DNA from: an uncultured Prevotellaceae bacterium
GTDB lineage: Bacteria; Bacteroidota; Bacteroidia; Bacteroidales; Muribaculaceae
DNA: 58,099 bases
Assembly: GCA_947165485.1 (NCBI GenBank)
Contig: CAMVAP010000015.1
Coordinates: forward strand, 1-58,099
Direction: 5' to 3'
Shown: in pieces, positions 8,358-16,478 of the stretch
Position numbering within the stretch: the stretch's first letter is position 1
How the letters are laid out: every line of letters starts with the position of its first letter
The notes under the pieces: generated by a model
Seen by the model: the letters and a program-made list of their open reading frames with translations, nothing else
Databases searched by the model: none
Told to the model about the DNA's origin: nothing
Position numbers and translations under genes: made by a program

Positions 8358-10487
8358 TCAGTTGGTGCGCTGGTCGCTCTGCTTGTTGATGCGGGCGTTG
8401 CGGTAGCCGTTGTTGAGGGTGTTGAAGACATACTGCACGCGCAATGTCACGCCGCGGGTGTCATAGCGGTTGCGCTGCCACTTTTTGATGTGGCCGAAGT
8501 TCTGGCTCCATCGCGGGGTGACGGCCTGGTTGAGCAGGTCGCTGCCCTCGACGGTGATGCGCAAGCGGTTGTCCAGTAACCGTTGGGTATAACCCAGATT
8601 GATGCCCAGTGTGCGCCCCGAGCGGATGAGGTCCACATGAAAGGGGCTCATGTAGTTCACAGATCCATATAACTCGCCACCCTTGCAGCATTGCCAGCGG
8701 GCTTGGAGGTAGGCACTCATCGACTGGCTGCTGATGTCGGGATTGAGGTAACCCTGCATGGGGTTAAACTTGATCTGGTAATAATTGCCACTGAGGGACG
8801 CGTTGACGTTTACCTTGCCGAAGGTGTGCGAGTAATCGACGTCGAGGCCCCACGTGCGGCTATAGCGGCTGTTGACGGGGCAATCGATGATGGAATAGTC
8901 GTCACCGTAGGGCAGAATGGCCGTGAAAATCATGCGCGGGATGTAGCGGAACCAGGTGGACACGTTGAAGTCCTTGAGGTTGGCATTCAGGCTGGCATAG
9001 TGCCAGGTGTAGTGCTTCAGGTCGGGGTTGCCCTTGCTGTAGTGCATCAGGTTCTCATAGACGATGGCAGGATTGAGTTCCGAGATGGACGGGAAACCGC
9101 CCGAGGCACTGTACTGGGCCTTCAACTGGTAATCATCGTTGATGGAGTAGAGCAGCGACACATTGGGGCGCACCGATGTGCGTTTCTCGTCCCTGTCGGG
9201 GATGTCCCTCCCGCCCTGGTCGAGCCGCGTGTCGTTATAGACGAGGCGCACGCCCAGTTGGGGCGTCCACTTGCCATAGGCGCGCTTCCACGAGCCGTAC
9301 CATGCCCCCGTGAAGTCGTCGCGGTGGTTGGGCTGGGCATAGCCATTGTAGATGTAGTCATACTTGTTGCTGATCCAACTCAGGTTGGTTCCTACTTCGA
9401 TCTGGCTGCCTGCGAGTGGGAAGGCATAGTTGGCCTCACCGTCCCACAGGTTGTATCGGCTCAGGGTGTGTGCCATGTTGTCGGTGGGCTCTTCGCCGTC
9501 GGGCATGAGGGTGATGGTGCGGCCCTTGTCCGATGTCCGTCGGGTGTAACTCAATGTCAAGGTGAGCGTGCGCCTGTCGGTTGGCTTATAGGTCAAACCT
9601 ACGGTGGCATTGTGGTTGCTGTTCTTTCCCGCTGGCTCGTTTTGCTGCTCGTCGATGATGCTTTTCTCGCCCTGGTTGTAGATGTCACTGAGTGAGAAAT
9701 GGTTGAATTGCGACTTGCTCGTGTTGCCCGAGTATTGTGCGATGAGGGTTAACTGCGGGGAGGCGAAGTAGTTGATGCCTGCGTTCCAGTAACCGGAATT
9801 GCGGTGATAGGTGAAGCCGCCGTCGGTATTCTTCTCAAGGATGAGGCTGCCGTCGTTGGGATTGGTGATGGTCAAGCGGTTGAAGTCGTAGGACTTGCCG
9901 TTGCCGATGGAATAGACCACCGACCCATTGAATGCCCACTTGCCGTACTTGGCATTGATGTTGGTCCAGGCATTTTGGCCCACGCGTCGCTTGATGCTCG
10001 TGACGCTGGCCACGCTCAGGCCCAAGTAGTCCTTCAGGCTCTTCTTGAGCGTGATCTTGATGGTCGGCCCCTGGTAGCGGGCGCTCAGATCGCGGATAAT
10101 CTCGATCTTGCTCACCTGGTTGGACGGCACACTCAGCAGCAGGTTGCGGTCGGTGACCTTGTGGTCGTCTATGTAGATTTCGCCCACGGTCCTGTTGTCG
10201 CTGGTCTTGATGTCGTTCTCGTCGTTGGCGATGATGCCCGGTGTCCAGCGCAGCATGTCGATGAGGGTCCCCGCGTCGCCCAGGTAGGTGTCATCCAGGT
10301 TGCTGATGGTGTAATTCATGCCCTCGCGGCGAATGGTAGCCTTGGGTGCCTCAATGGTGAGTTCCTGCAGTTGCACGCTCAGGCTGTCTCCTGCGGCGGT
10401 CGTGAGGCTATCAGTCGGCTCAGTGGCATGGAGTTGAATTGTAAATGCGCTGATAATGAGTGCGATGACAATAATTTTGGTGTTCAT
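8358..10487 (-). CDS. Outer-membrane beta-barrel receptor-like protein (plug plus barrel)
   Basis: The product is 709 aa from the ATG at 10487, chosen because a signal peptide follows at once (MNTKIIVIALIISAFTIQLH); upstream in-frame starts at 10514 and a TTG at 10535 add only polar residues. Unlike its downstream partner it lacks the CarboxypepD domain and goes straight into a plug (VQLQELTIEAPKATI, LRWTPGIIANDENDI, EIYIDDHKVTD). From about residue 150 it is barrel-like strands. Two different receptor-type barrels in tandem suggest a paired or heteromeric outer-membrane system, which is inference. The gene lies downstream of a sigma/anti-sigma operon, from which it is separated by a 332-bp repeat-filled gap. 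Confidence 0.8.
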   Translation of the reverse strand: MNTKIIVIALIISAFTIQLHATEPTDSLTTAAGDSLSVQLQELTIEAPKATIRREGMNYTISNLDDTYLGDAGTLIDMLRWTPGIIANDENDIKTSDNRTVGEIYIDDHKVTDRNLLLSVPSNQVSKIEIIRDLSARYQGPTIKITLKKSLKDYLGLSVASVTSIKRRVGQNAWTNINAKYGKWAFNGSVVYSIGNGKSYDFNRLTITNPNDGSLILEKNTDGGFTYHRNSGYWNAGINYFASPQLTLIAQYSGNTSKSQFNHFSLSDIYNQGEKSIIDEQQNEPAGKNSNHNATVGLTYKPTDRRTLTLTLSYTRRTSDKGRTITLMPDGEEPTDNMAHTLSRYNLWDGEANYAFPLAGSQIEVGTNLSWISNKYDYIYNGYAQPNHRDDFTGAWYGSWKRAYGKWTPQLGVRLVYNDTRLDQGGRDIPDRDEKRTSVRPNVSLLYSINDDYQLKAQYSASGGFPSISELNPAIVYENLMHYSKGNPDLKHYTWHYASLNANLKDFNVSTWFRYIPRMIFTAILPYGDDYSIIDCPVNSRYSRTWGLDVDYSHTFGKVNVNASLSGNYYQIKFNPMQGYLNPDISSQSMSAYLQARWQCCKGGELYGSVNYMSPFHVDLIRSGRTLGINLGYTQRLLDNRLRITVEGSDLLNQAVTPRWSQNFGHIKKWQRNRYDTRGVTLRVQYVFNTLNNGYRNARINKQSDQRTN

Positions 10488-10518
10488 GTTAGGGTGTAGT
10501 GGTGGCCGTTTCATGTGT

Positions 10519-10534
10519 TGTTTCACATGAAACA
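10519..10534. promoter_or_regulatory. Near-parS palindrome
   Basis: TGTTTCACATGAAACA differs at one central base from the widely conserved ParB-binding site TGTTTCACGTGAAACA. The outer arms extend one further base pair on each side. It lies 32 bp upstream of the barrel-gene ATG and could also be an operator for that gene. Confidence 0.4.
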
Positions 10535-10565
10535 ATGGTTAAACTTATGGGATGGAATAGGTGTT

Positions 10566-10812
10566 GACCCTGAAAATCATTAATGCGAATTTCGCTGAGG
10601 CTTTGTCATCATTGTGACTCGGTAATATAACCGTGCTATCGCACGGGAAATTATTCAAATTATATTTAAAATTATCATTAATATCAATTATTAATTTTAA
10701 TTTAAAAATTTGATTAATTTCCCGCCCGCAGGGCGGTTATTATTGCAGCATTTGAATGATGGCACTTCCTCCTCTTGAATTAGTAAAATTCGCATTAGCC
10801 CTGCAGGGTTCA
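10566..10812. repeat. Composite palindromic repeat, copy B of the GGGAAATTA family
   Basis: The core (about 10638-10738) has the same plan as the MITE-like element: hairpin CCGTGCTATCGCACGG, then GGGAAATTA, an AT-rich centre, TTAATTTCCC and hairpin CCGCCCGCAGGGCGG. The flanks differ from copies A and C. Here they carry a different inverted pair containing TAATGCGAATTT (10581-10592 and, inverted, near 10790-10800), which also resembles 45093-45104. It fills most of the gap between the exported heptad protein and the barrel genes. Confidence 0.6.
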
Positions 10813-10819
10813 GTGGCTT

Positions 10820-11854
10820 TTACTTCTTGATTTTGCTCTGGAGCAGATCGACCATGCTCTCTAGGTATTGGAGTTCGTTTTCCTTGAGTTCGTTCTTGGC
10901 CTTGAGTTTCTTATAGATTGAGGCCAGTTGCTGCATGCCGATTTTCAGGTCCGTTTGGTCGAGGCCTTCGGTATTTTTGCACAGTTCGTAGAGTTTGGAT
11001 AGATAGAGGTAGTGTGCGCTGCCGTTGTCTTGCAGTTTCTCGACATAGAAGAGCAGTTTCTGCATCCAACTCTTAGCATCGGTCTTGCTTGAGGAGGAAG
11101 ATGAACTTGACGAGGAAAAAGAGTATGAATGGCCATTACCGTCCGATAGTCCGGAAAGCGCTCCCTGTGCCTTCTCCAGACTTCCTTGGGCTTTTTCCAT
11201 AGCGCTACGGTACTTCTCCATGCCCTCCTGGTATTTCTCCATGCCGGCTTGGAATTGCTCCATGTATTTGTCGTAATCGTCGGAACTCATCACCACCGAA
11301 CTGATTCTCATACCATCGGTCACTTTCGGCTTGACGGGGGCATAGGTGGTGATGATTCGACCACTGATGCCGTCGTCAACGTCTTCACTCCACTCGATGG
11401 TGTAGGTCGTGCGGTGCTGCTTGTCGTCCGGGGTGAGAAAGCCCACGGTGTAGCAGTGGTCACAGTACACGCCCACAGTGATGGCATTTTCGGGGCTGTA
11501 ATACAGGCGGTAGCCCTGGAAGGTACCGTCATCGTTGTCATTCCACCACAGGGTGTAGATATCTGCAGTGCTGTTACCATTCATTTGCTCATAGATCTGC
11601 TTGGCATTGTTGATCAGGCCCACGTTCTCGCTGTCGATGGTGAACTTGATCACGTCGAGTTGGCCTTCCTTGACTCCGGTCTCGGGGTCGGTATAGCTGG
11701 TGTGCATCTGGCTGAGGTCCTCAAGCGGCACGGCATTGATGATGTTGTCGAATGCTTCCTTCAGGCGGTCCTCATAGACGTTGGCGCTGGCCGTTGCCGG
11801 CATGAGCAGGGCGATGAGCGCCGTGATGATAGTGATATGGCTGGTTGTTTTCAT
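10820..11854 (-). CDS. Exported protein with heptad repeats, third gene of the ECF sigma operon
   Basis: The product is 344 aa with a signal peptide (ALIALLMPATASA). The N-terminal half (residues about 25-190) is an alpha/beta domain of unknown family. Around residues 200-235 there are consecutive seven-residue repeats (MEKYQEG, MEKYRSA, MEKAQGS, LEKAQGA), a likely coiled coil. These are followed by a low-complexity serine run near 245-258 and a helical tail of about 80 residues. Its ATG overlaps the stop of the anti-sigma-like gene by 4 nt, so translation is coupled. The context suggests a periplasmic sensor or effector of that sigma system. I do not recognise the family. Confidence 0.75.
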   Translation of the reverse strand: MKTTSHITIITALIALLMPATASANVYEDRLKEAFDNIINAVPLEDLSQMHTSYTDPETGVKEGQLDVIKFTIDSENVGLINNAKQIYEQMNGNSTADIYTLWWNDNDDGTFQGYRLYYSPENAITVGVYCDHCYTVGFLTPDDKQHRTTYTIEWSEDVDDGISGRIITTYAPVKPKVTDGMRISSVVMSSDDYDKYMEQFQAGMEKYQEGMEKYRSAMEKAQGSLEKAQGALSGLSDGNGHSYSFSSSSSSSSSSKTDAKSWMQKLLFYVEKLQDNGSAHYLYLSKLYELCKNTEGLDQTDLKIGMQQLASIYKKLKAKNELKENELQYLESMVDLLQSKIKK

Positions 11855-12579
11855 AATGCTGGAATATTGGCTGATGGTTGATTGTTCAAGTGGTTGTTCA
11901 ATTCGTTCTCTAACTCTTGCTCGAGGTCGATGAGCACGATGCTGCCGTCCTCGTCCTGCACGGCACGGAAACCGTTGGCCTCCAGGTCGATGATAAAGGC
12001 GCGGCGCTTCAGGTCGGCCAGTTCGCGCTGCAAGCGCTCGTTCTCGCGGGCGAGTTTGGCATTCTCGGCCTGCAAGCGGCGGGAGCTGGAGGCTGGATTA
12101 ACTGGACGGGCTGGACGGGGGACCGAGGCCGAGCCTCGACCCACAGGACTTGCCGGCGTGGCCGATGCCAGCTGCTGGGGCACGGTTTCCACAACAGGGG
12201 GCGTGGCGGGAACGGTGTCGTCATCCACCTGGGCGGTGACGGCGGGCGTCTCGGGCAGGGTGGAGGATGACGGCTGATGGAGCACGGCGGTCACCACGAT
12301 GGCGGCGGTGATGACGGCTGCTGCGGCGATGCCCCACCAGCGGCGGCCCATCAGGGTGATCAATGGTGCGGGCTGGGGTTCCTCCATGGCGGGCAGGTTG
12401 CTGTCCTCCATGCCGCTGTCCAGATAGGTGAACATCACCTTGTAGTCCTGCCACTCGTCGGGGATATCGTCATGGGTGCTGAAGTACCCTCGCAGCGCGG
12501 CTTCCTCCTCCAGGGTGGTGAGGCCGTCCATGTATCTGTCGAGCAATGCGCCCGCTTGTTGTTGTGATAACTGTTTCAT
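11851..12579 (-). CDS. Membrane-bound anti-sigma-factor-like protein
   Basis: The 242-aa product starts with a short cytoplasmic domain (LLDRYMDGLTTLEEEAALRG) of the kind found in Bacteroidales proteins encoded next to ECF sigma factors. One transmembrane helix follows at about residues 82-102 (WGIAAAAVITAAIVVTAVL). After it comes a Pro/Thr-rich linker and a periplasmic coiled coil (ENAKLARENERLQRELADLK). The inferred role is to hold the adjacent sigma factor inactive and respond to an envelope signal. It begins 6 nt after the sigma gene ends and overlaps the next gene by 4 nt. No zinc-binding anti-sigma motif is visible, so the mechanism may differ from classical ZAS proteins. Confidence 0.75.
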   Translation of the reverse strand: MKQLSQQQAGALLDRYMDGLTTLEEEAALRGYFSTHDDIPDEWQDYKVMFTYLDSGMEDSNLPAMEEPQPAPLITLMGRRWWGIAAAAVITAAIVVTAVLHQPSSSTLPETPAVTAQVDDDTVPATPPVVETVPQQLASATPASPVGRGSASVPRPARPVNPASSSRRLQAENAKLARENERLQRELADLKRRAFIIDLEANGFRAVQDEDGSIVLIDLEQELENELNNHLNNQPSANIPAL

Positions 12580-12585
12580 CGGGTT

Positions 12586-13080
12586 TCAGGTCCTTCTTGA
12601 TTGTTGTATCTCGTTGAGTAACTGTCGGCGTGCCCTGGCCAGCAGGGTGTTCACGCTCGATGGCTGGATGCCCAGGATGGAGGCAATCTCCTGATTGGAG
12701 CGGTGCTCCACCTCTCGCAGCCTGAGAATGGCGTGCTGGGTGTAGGGCAGGTTGCGGATGTGCTGCTTGAGCCATCGCTCGTCCTCGGCTTGCAGCATCA
12801 GGTCCAGCGGGGAGGGGACCGTGAGGTCGGTGGCCTGGCGCTCGTCGAGCGGTAACGGAGGCTTGTGGCGCAACTCGTTCTGCGTCAAGTGGCGTGCAAT
12901 CACCGTGGCATAGCCCTCGGGATTGTAGAGCCGGGGATCGTCACGCATCTGCCACAAGCGCAGGAGGGTCTCCTGGGCAACGTCTTCGGCGGTGTCGGCA
13001 TCGGCCCCCGCTGCCGTCGATGCCTGCAATGCCAGCCGTCTGAACTGTGTCGCTTGTCGGTTAAATGCGTCTGTCGTCAT
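12586..13080 (-). CDS. ECF-type RNA polymerase sigma factor
   Basis: The product is 164 aa from the ATG at 13080; an upstream in-frame GTG at 13116 is less likely. Region 2 is visible as DVAQETLLRLWQMRDD (core binding). Region 4 is visible as LREVEHRSNQEIASILGI and SSVNTLLARARRQL, a helix-turn-helix for -35 recognition. Length and domain order match the ECF family. It is the first gene of a three-gene operon with an anti-sigma-like membrane protein and an exported heptad-repeat protein. Its own promoter carries TATCTTTG at 13118-13125, so basal transcription probably uses the primary sigma. Which genes it controls is unknown; the two downstream barrel genes are candidates. Confidence 0.9.
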   Translation of the reverse strand: MTTDAFNRQATQFRRLALQASTAAGADADTAEDVAQETLLRLWQMRDDPRLYNPEGYATVIARHLTQNELRHKPPLPLDERQATDLTVPSPLDLMLQAEDERWLKQHIRNLPYTQHAILRLREVEHRSNQEIASILGIQPSSVNTLLARARRQLLNEIQQSRRT

Positions 13081-13117
13081 TAATGTGTCAAATTGTTGTT
13101 TACACCCTAATAACACA

Positions 13118-13125
13118 CAAAGATA
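13118..13125 (-). promoter_or_regulatory. -7 box of the ECF sigma operon
   Basis: On the minus strand this reads TATCTTTG, 37 nt upstream of the preferred ATG at 13080. Confidence 0.5.
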
Positions 13126-13229
13126 CCCTTTTTAAACAAAAAAACCGAAAAATTTTTTGTTTCTGTGCCTTTTGACAGAGTAAACATGCGGCTTCCTGTT
13201 AGACATTTGCCGCCAAGAAAAACTCAAAC

Positions 13230-13460
13230 AACCACAACAACCTTTTTCAAACAACTTGAACAACTTTTTTTAAAAACAACTGAATATTCTGAAAGGTCTG
13301 GAGGCATCCGCGATCTCTGGGGCTCACGCTAAGTCGCTAAGTTTATTAAAGTTGATTGCTCGCAAGGGGCTCGCAAGCCTTGCGGATGCCAAAAAAATAA
13401 GGTTGTAATTGTTGTTACACAGGTTGTTACGGTTGTTTGAAAAAGGTTGTTGTGGTTGTT
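13230..13460. repeat. Intergenic repeat: AACAAC tract plus GCATCCGC inverted repeat
   Basis: This stretch contains AACAAC-rich DNA, then GGAGGCATCCGCGATC, a CTCACGCTAAGTCGCTAAG segment, GATTGCTCGCAAGGGGCTCG and GCGGATGCC, then a GTTGTxxTTGTT tract. The order and sequence match one unit of the 140-bp tandem array at 18889-19485. The GGCATCCGC/GCGGATGCC ends are inverted, so the middle can form a large stem-loop. Confidence 0.7.
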
Positions 13461-13469
13461 TGAAGGAAC

Positions 13470-14291
13470 TTAGCGCGGGACGGTGGGGCGGTTGCAGTTG
13501 AAGAGGAAGACGGCGGTGATGAGGATGCCGTAGATGACGGCGATGATCGAGGCCTCGGCGCCGAAGGGGCCGCCCGTGATGATGTCGGGGCCCGAGGTGG
13601 CGGTAGTGAGGACGCTGTCACCTGCATGGGTTCCCGAGACGGCAATACCGTAGATGTTGCCCTGCACATAGTTCCACGCCCAGTGGATGCCGATGGGGAG
13701 CCACAGGGTGCCCGACCACTTGTAGGCGGCGGCGAGCATCAGGCCGGCCTCGATGGCGATGGCCAGCGACGACCACCAGGTGGCACCGTCGTTGGGCAAG
13801 TGGATAATACCGAATAATAAAGCCGACACGATGAGTGCAATGGTCGTGTTGCACCGCTCGTCAATCATCCTGAAGATCACACCACGAAAGATCATCTCCT
13901 CGCCCACGGCCACGCCCAGGAAGAGCATGAAAGCCTCCCATTGCAGCGGCCAGGAGAAGTCTGTCCACGAAACAGTGGCATATCCCAGGGCATTGATGGT
14001 ACTGATGACGAGGGTCATATAGACCAGTCCCACGAGCAGTCCCAGCAGGGTGTGGGGCAATAGCCGGGCCAAATTCAATTCGGCAGGCCAGTTCTTCCCG
14101 AGTTTTCTTGCCAGGGCATAGGTGCCGAGCGCTAGAGCCGCTACAATGATGTTAAGGCTGGGGTGCTGCAACTGGGTTGCCAACTCGTTGCCCATGACTA
14201 TCAGTGAATAACCCATAGTGGCCAGGAAAAAGGCTCCCATCAGCAGTGAAGCCCATTTCCACAAGGGTTGTTTGTTAGCGGTTCTGGTCAT
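13470..14291 (-). CDS. CPBP-family intramembrane metalloprotease
   Basis: The 273-aa product has about eight hydrophobic segments. It carries the CPBP/Abi motifs: GEEMIFRGVIFR (EExxxR near residue 130), GIIHLPNDG with a conserved His near residue 167, and HWAWN near residue 202. These residues form the presumed zinc-type active site in the Rce1/CPBP superfamily. Bacterial members are membrane proteases with mostly unknown substrates, some linked to bacteriocin immunity. Nothing nearby points to a bacteriocin. A TACCTTTG box at 14319-14326 drives it and overlaps the divergent promoter region of the next gene. Confidence 0.88.
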   Translation of the reverse strand: MTRTANKQPLWKWASLLMGAFFLATMGYSLIVMGNELATQLQHPSLNIIVAALALGTYALARKLGKNWPAELNLARLLPHTLLGLLVGLVYMTLVISTINALGYATVSWTDFSWPLQWEAFMLFLGVAVGEEMIFRGVIFRMIDERCNTTIALIVSALLFGIIHLPNDGATWWSSLAIAIEAGLMLAAAYKWSGTLWLPIGIHWAWNYVQGNIYGIAVSGTHAGDSVLTTATSGPDIITGGPFGAEASIIAVIYGILITAVFLFNCNRPTVPR

Positions 14292-14318
14292 AGTGCTAAA
14301 AATCTGTTAACATCATGG

Positions 14319-14346
14319 CAAAGGTAGCGAATATTTTGTAATTTTG
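14319..14346. promoter_or_regulatory. Divergent -7 boxes for the CPBP gene and the hydrolase gene
   Basis: The leftward box TACCTTTG (14319-14326, minus strand) serves the CPBP gene. The rightward TAATTTTG (14339-14346) ends only 5 nt before the ATG at 14352, so the hydrolase mRNA would be leaderless or nearly so. The two boxes are 12 bp apart, close enough for polymerases to compete. Confidence 0.55.
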
Positions 14347-14351
14347 CGATA

Positions 14352-15035
14352 ATGGAAATCAAGGAATTACAATTCGGACACCGGCGGGTGTGCCTCTACC
14401 GGCTGGTAGAGGGGTGTGCTCCGCTGGTCTATTCGATTGATTATCACGAGAATGGTCAGTTGCTGCTGGAGGCGTGCAAGCAGGTGGATTGCGGTGGCTT
14501 CAACCTGGTGACCATCAGCGGGCTGCGTTGGAACCAGGAGCTGTCGCCGTGGCCTGTCGAGACCGTTGTGTCCAGGGATGATAACTTTGCGGGCGAGGCC
14601 CCACAGTGGCTGCCCGTGCTCACGGGTGAGGTCCTGCCCCAGGTCGAGCGCTTGCTCGATGCACCGCCCGAGTGGCGCATGCTGGCGGGCTACTCGCTGG
14701 CGGGGCTGTTTGCCGTGTGGACCGCCTTCCAGTGTGACCTGTTCACGCGTGTGCTGTCGGCCTCGGGGTCGATGTGGTATCCCGGTTGGCTGGAGTATGC
14801 GCGGCAGCACGAGCTGGCCGTGCCGCTGCAGGGCATCTACCTCTCGGTGGGCGACAAGGAGAGCACCTCACGCAACGCGGTACTGCAAACCGTGGGTGAG
14901 CGCACCCAGGCGCTGGCCCGCCTGATGGCCGAGCGCGGCATTGCCGCCCAGTTTGAGCTTAACCCCGGTAATCACTTCAAGAACCCTCCCCTGCGTGTCG
15001 CCAAGGGTATCAAGTGGCTGTTGCAACAAGAGTAA
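14352..15035 (+). CDS. Alpha/beta-hydrolase-like esterase
   Basis: The 227-aa protein shows the nucleophile elbow GYSLAG with Ser near residue 115, and a C-terminal His near residue 208 in NPGNHFKNPP, an arrangement typical of alpha/beta hydrolases. The acid may be the Asp in SVGDKEST, which I infer only from order. It resembles the putative esterase (EstD/IroE-like) group. It has no signal peptide, so it should act in the cytoplasm. The substrate is unknown. The ATG is fixed by the -7 box 5 nt upstream. Confidence 0.75.
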   Translation: MEIKELQFGHRRVCLYRLVEGCAPLVYSIDYHENGQLLLEACKQVDCGGFNLVTISGLRWNQELSPWPVETVVSRDDNFAGEAPQWLPVLTGEVLPQVERLLDAPPEWRMLAGYSLAGLFAVWTAFQCDLFTRVLSASGSMWYPGWLEYARQHELAVPLQGIYLSVGDKESTSRNAVLQTVGERTQALARLMAERGIAAQFELNPGNHFKNPPLRVAKGIKWLLQQE

Positions 15036-15083
15036 CAAATCATAAAAGAATATAAAAACACAAGGTCATCAGCCGTTTTTTTG

Positions 15084-15091
15084 TACCTTTG
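15084..15091 (+). promoter_or_regulatory. -7 box of the MATE exporter gene
   Basis: TACCTTTG lies 37 nt before the ATG at 15129. A T7 run immediately upstream is of uncertain meaning, and no TTG is seen at 19 bp. Confidence 0.5.
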
Positions 15092-15128
15092 CACCCTCAA
15101 AAATCTGAAATAACCAGAATACGGCTCG

Positions 15129-16478
15129 ATGCGAAAGCAAGACAACTATACTTTCCTGACCACGGCACCCATTCGTCGCGTGATTCCTGCGATGGCTGTG
15201 CCCACCATCATCAGTATGCTTGTCACGAGCATCTACAACCTGGTGGATACCTATTTTGTGGGACTGCTCAACACCCAGGCCACAGCCGCCGTGGGTGTGG
15301 TGTTCCCCGTCATGGCCATCATCCAGTCGATCGGTTTTCTCTTTGGCCAGGGTTCGGGCACCTACATGTCACGCCACCTGGGGGCACGCCGCATCGATGA
15401 GGCGCGCCAGATGGCGGCCACCTCGTTTGTGGGCAGTGTCGTGTGCGGCCTTGTCATCACCGTATTGGGTCTCATTTTCCTCAAGCCCTTATCCATCGCA
15501 CTGGGCTCCACGCCAACGATTCTGCCCTACACGATGGACTTTATGGGGGTGATCCTGCTGGGAGCGCCACTGATGACAGCATCGATGGTCATCAACAACC
15601 AGATGCGTTTCCAGGGCAATGCCACCCAGGCGATGTACGGCATGATCTCGGGTGCGGTGCTCAACGTGGTGCTGGTGCCGCTGTTCATGTTCACCTTTGA
15701 GTTGGGGATCCTGGGCACGGCCATCGGCACGGTATTGAGCCAGTTGTTTGGTTTCATCGTCTTGTGGGTGATGTCGCGCCGTGGTGAGAACATCCCCATC
15801 CACCTGTCTCAAACTTCCAGCAAGTGGCATTTCCAGCAAGAGATCCTCAAGGGGGGCACCCCGTCACTCACCCGTCAGGCGCTGGCGAGTATCGCCACGC
15901 TCATGCTCAATGTGGCGGCGGGCGTGTATGGCGACGCGGCGATTGCCGGCATGTCGATTGTTTCCAGGCTGGCATTCATCATCTTTGCCATCATCATCGG
16001 GGTGGGGCAGGGTTATCAACCCTTCTGCGGTTTCAACTATGGTGCGGGTCTGTACAAGCGTCTGCTCAAGGGGTTTTACTTCACCATCCTGCTCGACATG
16101 GCGGTGTTGCTCATGCTGTGTGGCCCGGCCTATGTATTTGCCGAGGAACTGGTGGATATCCTGCGTGACGATATGGATGTTGTTGCCGTGGGGGCTGTCG
16201 CCCTGCGCTGGCAGCTTGTCGCCTTGCCCATGGCCGCTGTGGTCACCGTGTGCAACATGACGTTGCAGACCAGCGGACAAAGCCTGTCGGCCAACGTGCT
16301 GGCTGCCGCCCGCAACGGCATTTTCTTCATTCCGTTAATTCTGATTTTGCCCCATTACTTGGGCTTGAAAGGTGTGGAAATCTGTCAGGCAGTGTGCGAT
16401 GTTCTCGCCTTTGTACTGGCCATCCCCTTGATTGTCCATTTCTTTCGCTCACTGCGCCACAAGCCGCAAGCTACATAG
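15129..16478 (+). CDS. MATE-family multidrug exporter
   Basis: The 449-aa protein has about 12 transmembrane helices and the MATE hallmarks MAVPTIISMLVTSIYNLVDT near the start, VVFPVMAIIQSIGFLFGQGS in the first half and IGVGQGYQPFCGFNYGAG in the second. MATE proteins extrude organic cations or other compounds in exchange for Na+ or H+. The substrate cannot be read from the sequence. Its last 8 nt overlap the 3' end of the convergent zinc-ribbon gene, so the two transcripts are antisense at their ends. Confidence 0.92.
   Translation: MRKQDNYTFLTTAPIRRVIPAMAVPTIISMLVTSIYNLVDTYFVGLLNTQATAAVGVVFPVMAIIQSIGFLFGQGSGTYMSRHLGARRIDEARQMAATSFVGSVVCGLVITVLGLIFLKPLSIALGSTPTILPYTMDFMGVILLGAPLMTASMVINNQMRFQGNATQAMYGMISGAVLNVVLVPLFMFTFELGILGTAIGTVLSQLFGFIVLWVMSRRGENIPIHLSQTSSKWHFQQEILKGGTPSLTRQALASIATLMLNVAAGVYGDAAIAGMSIVSRLAFIIFAIIIGVGQGYQPFCGFNYGAGLYKRLLKGFYFTILLDMAVLLMLCGPAYVFAEELVDILRDDMDVVAVGAVALRWQLVALPMAAVVTVCNMTLQTSGQSLSANVLAAARNGIFFIPLILILPHYLGLKGVEICQAVCDVLAFVLAIPLIVHFFRSLRHKPQAT

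Noticed and set aside
10488-10535. Longer N-terminus for the 709-aa barrel protein starting at a TTG or the ATG at 10514
   Set aside because: The added residues are polar and would precede the signal peptide, which begins properly at the ATG at 10487.
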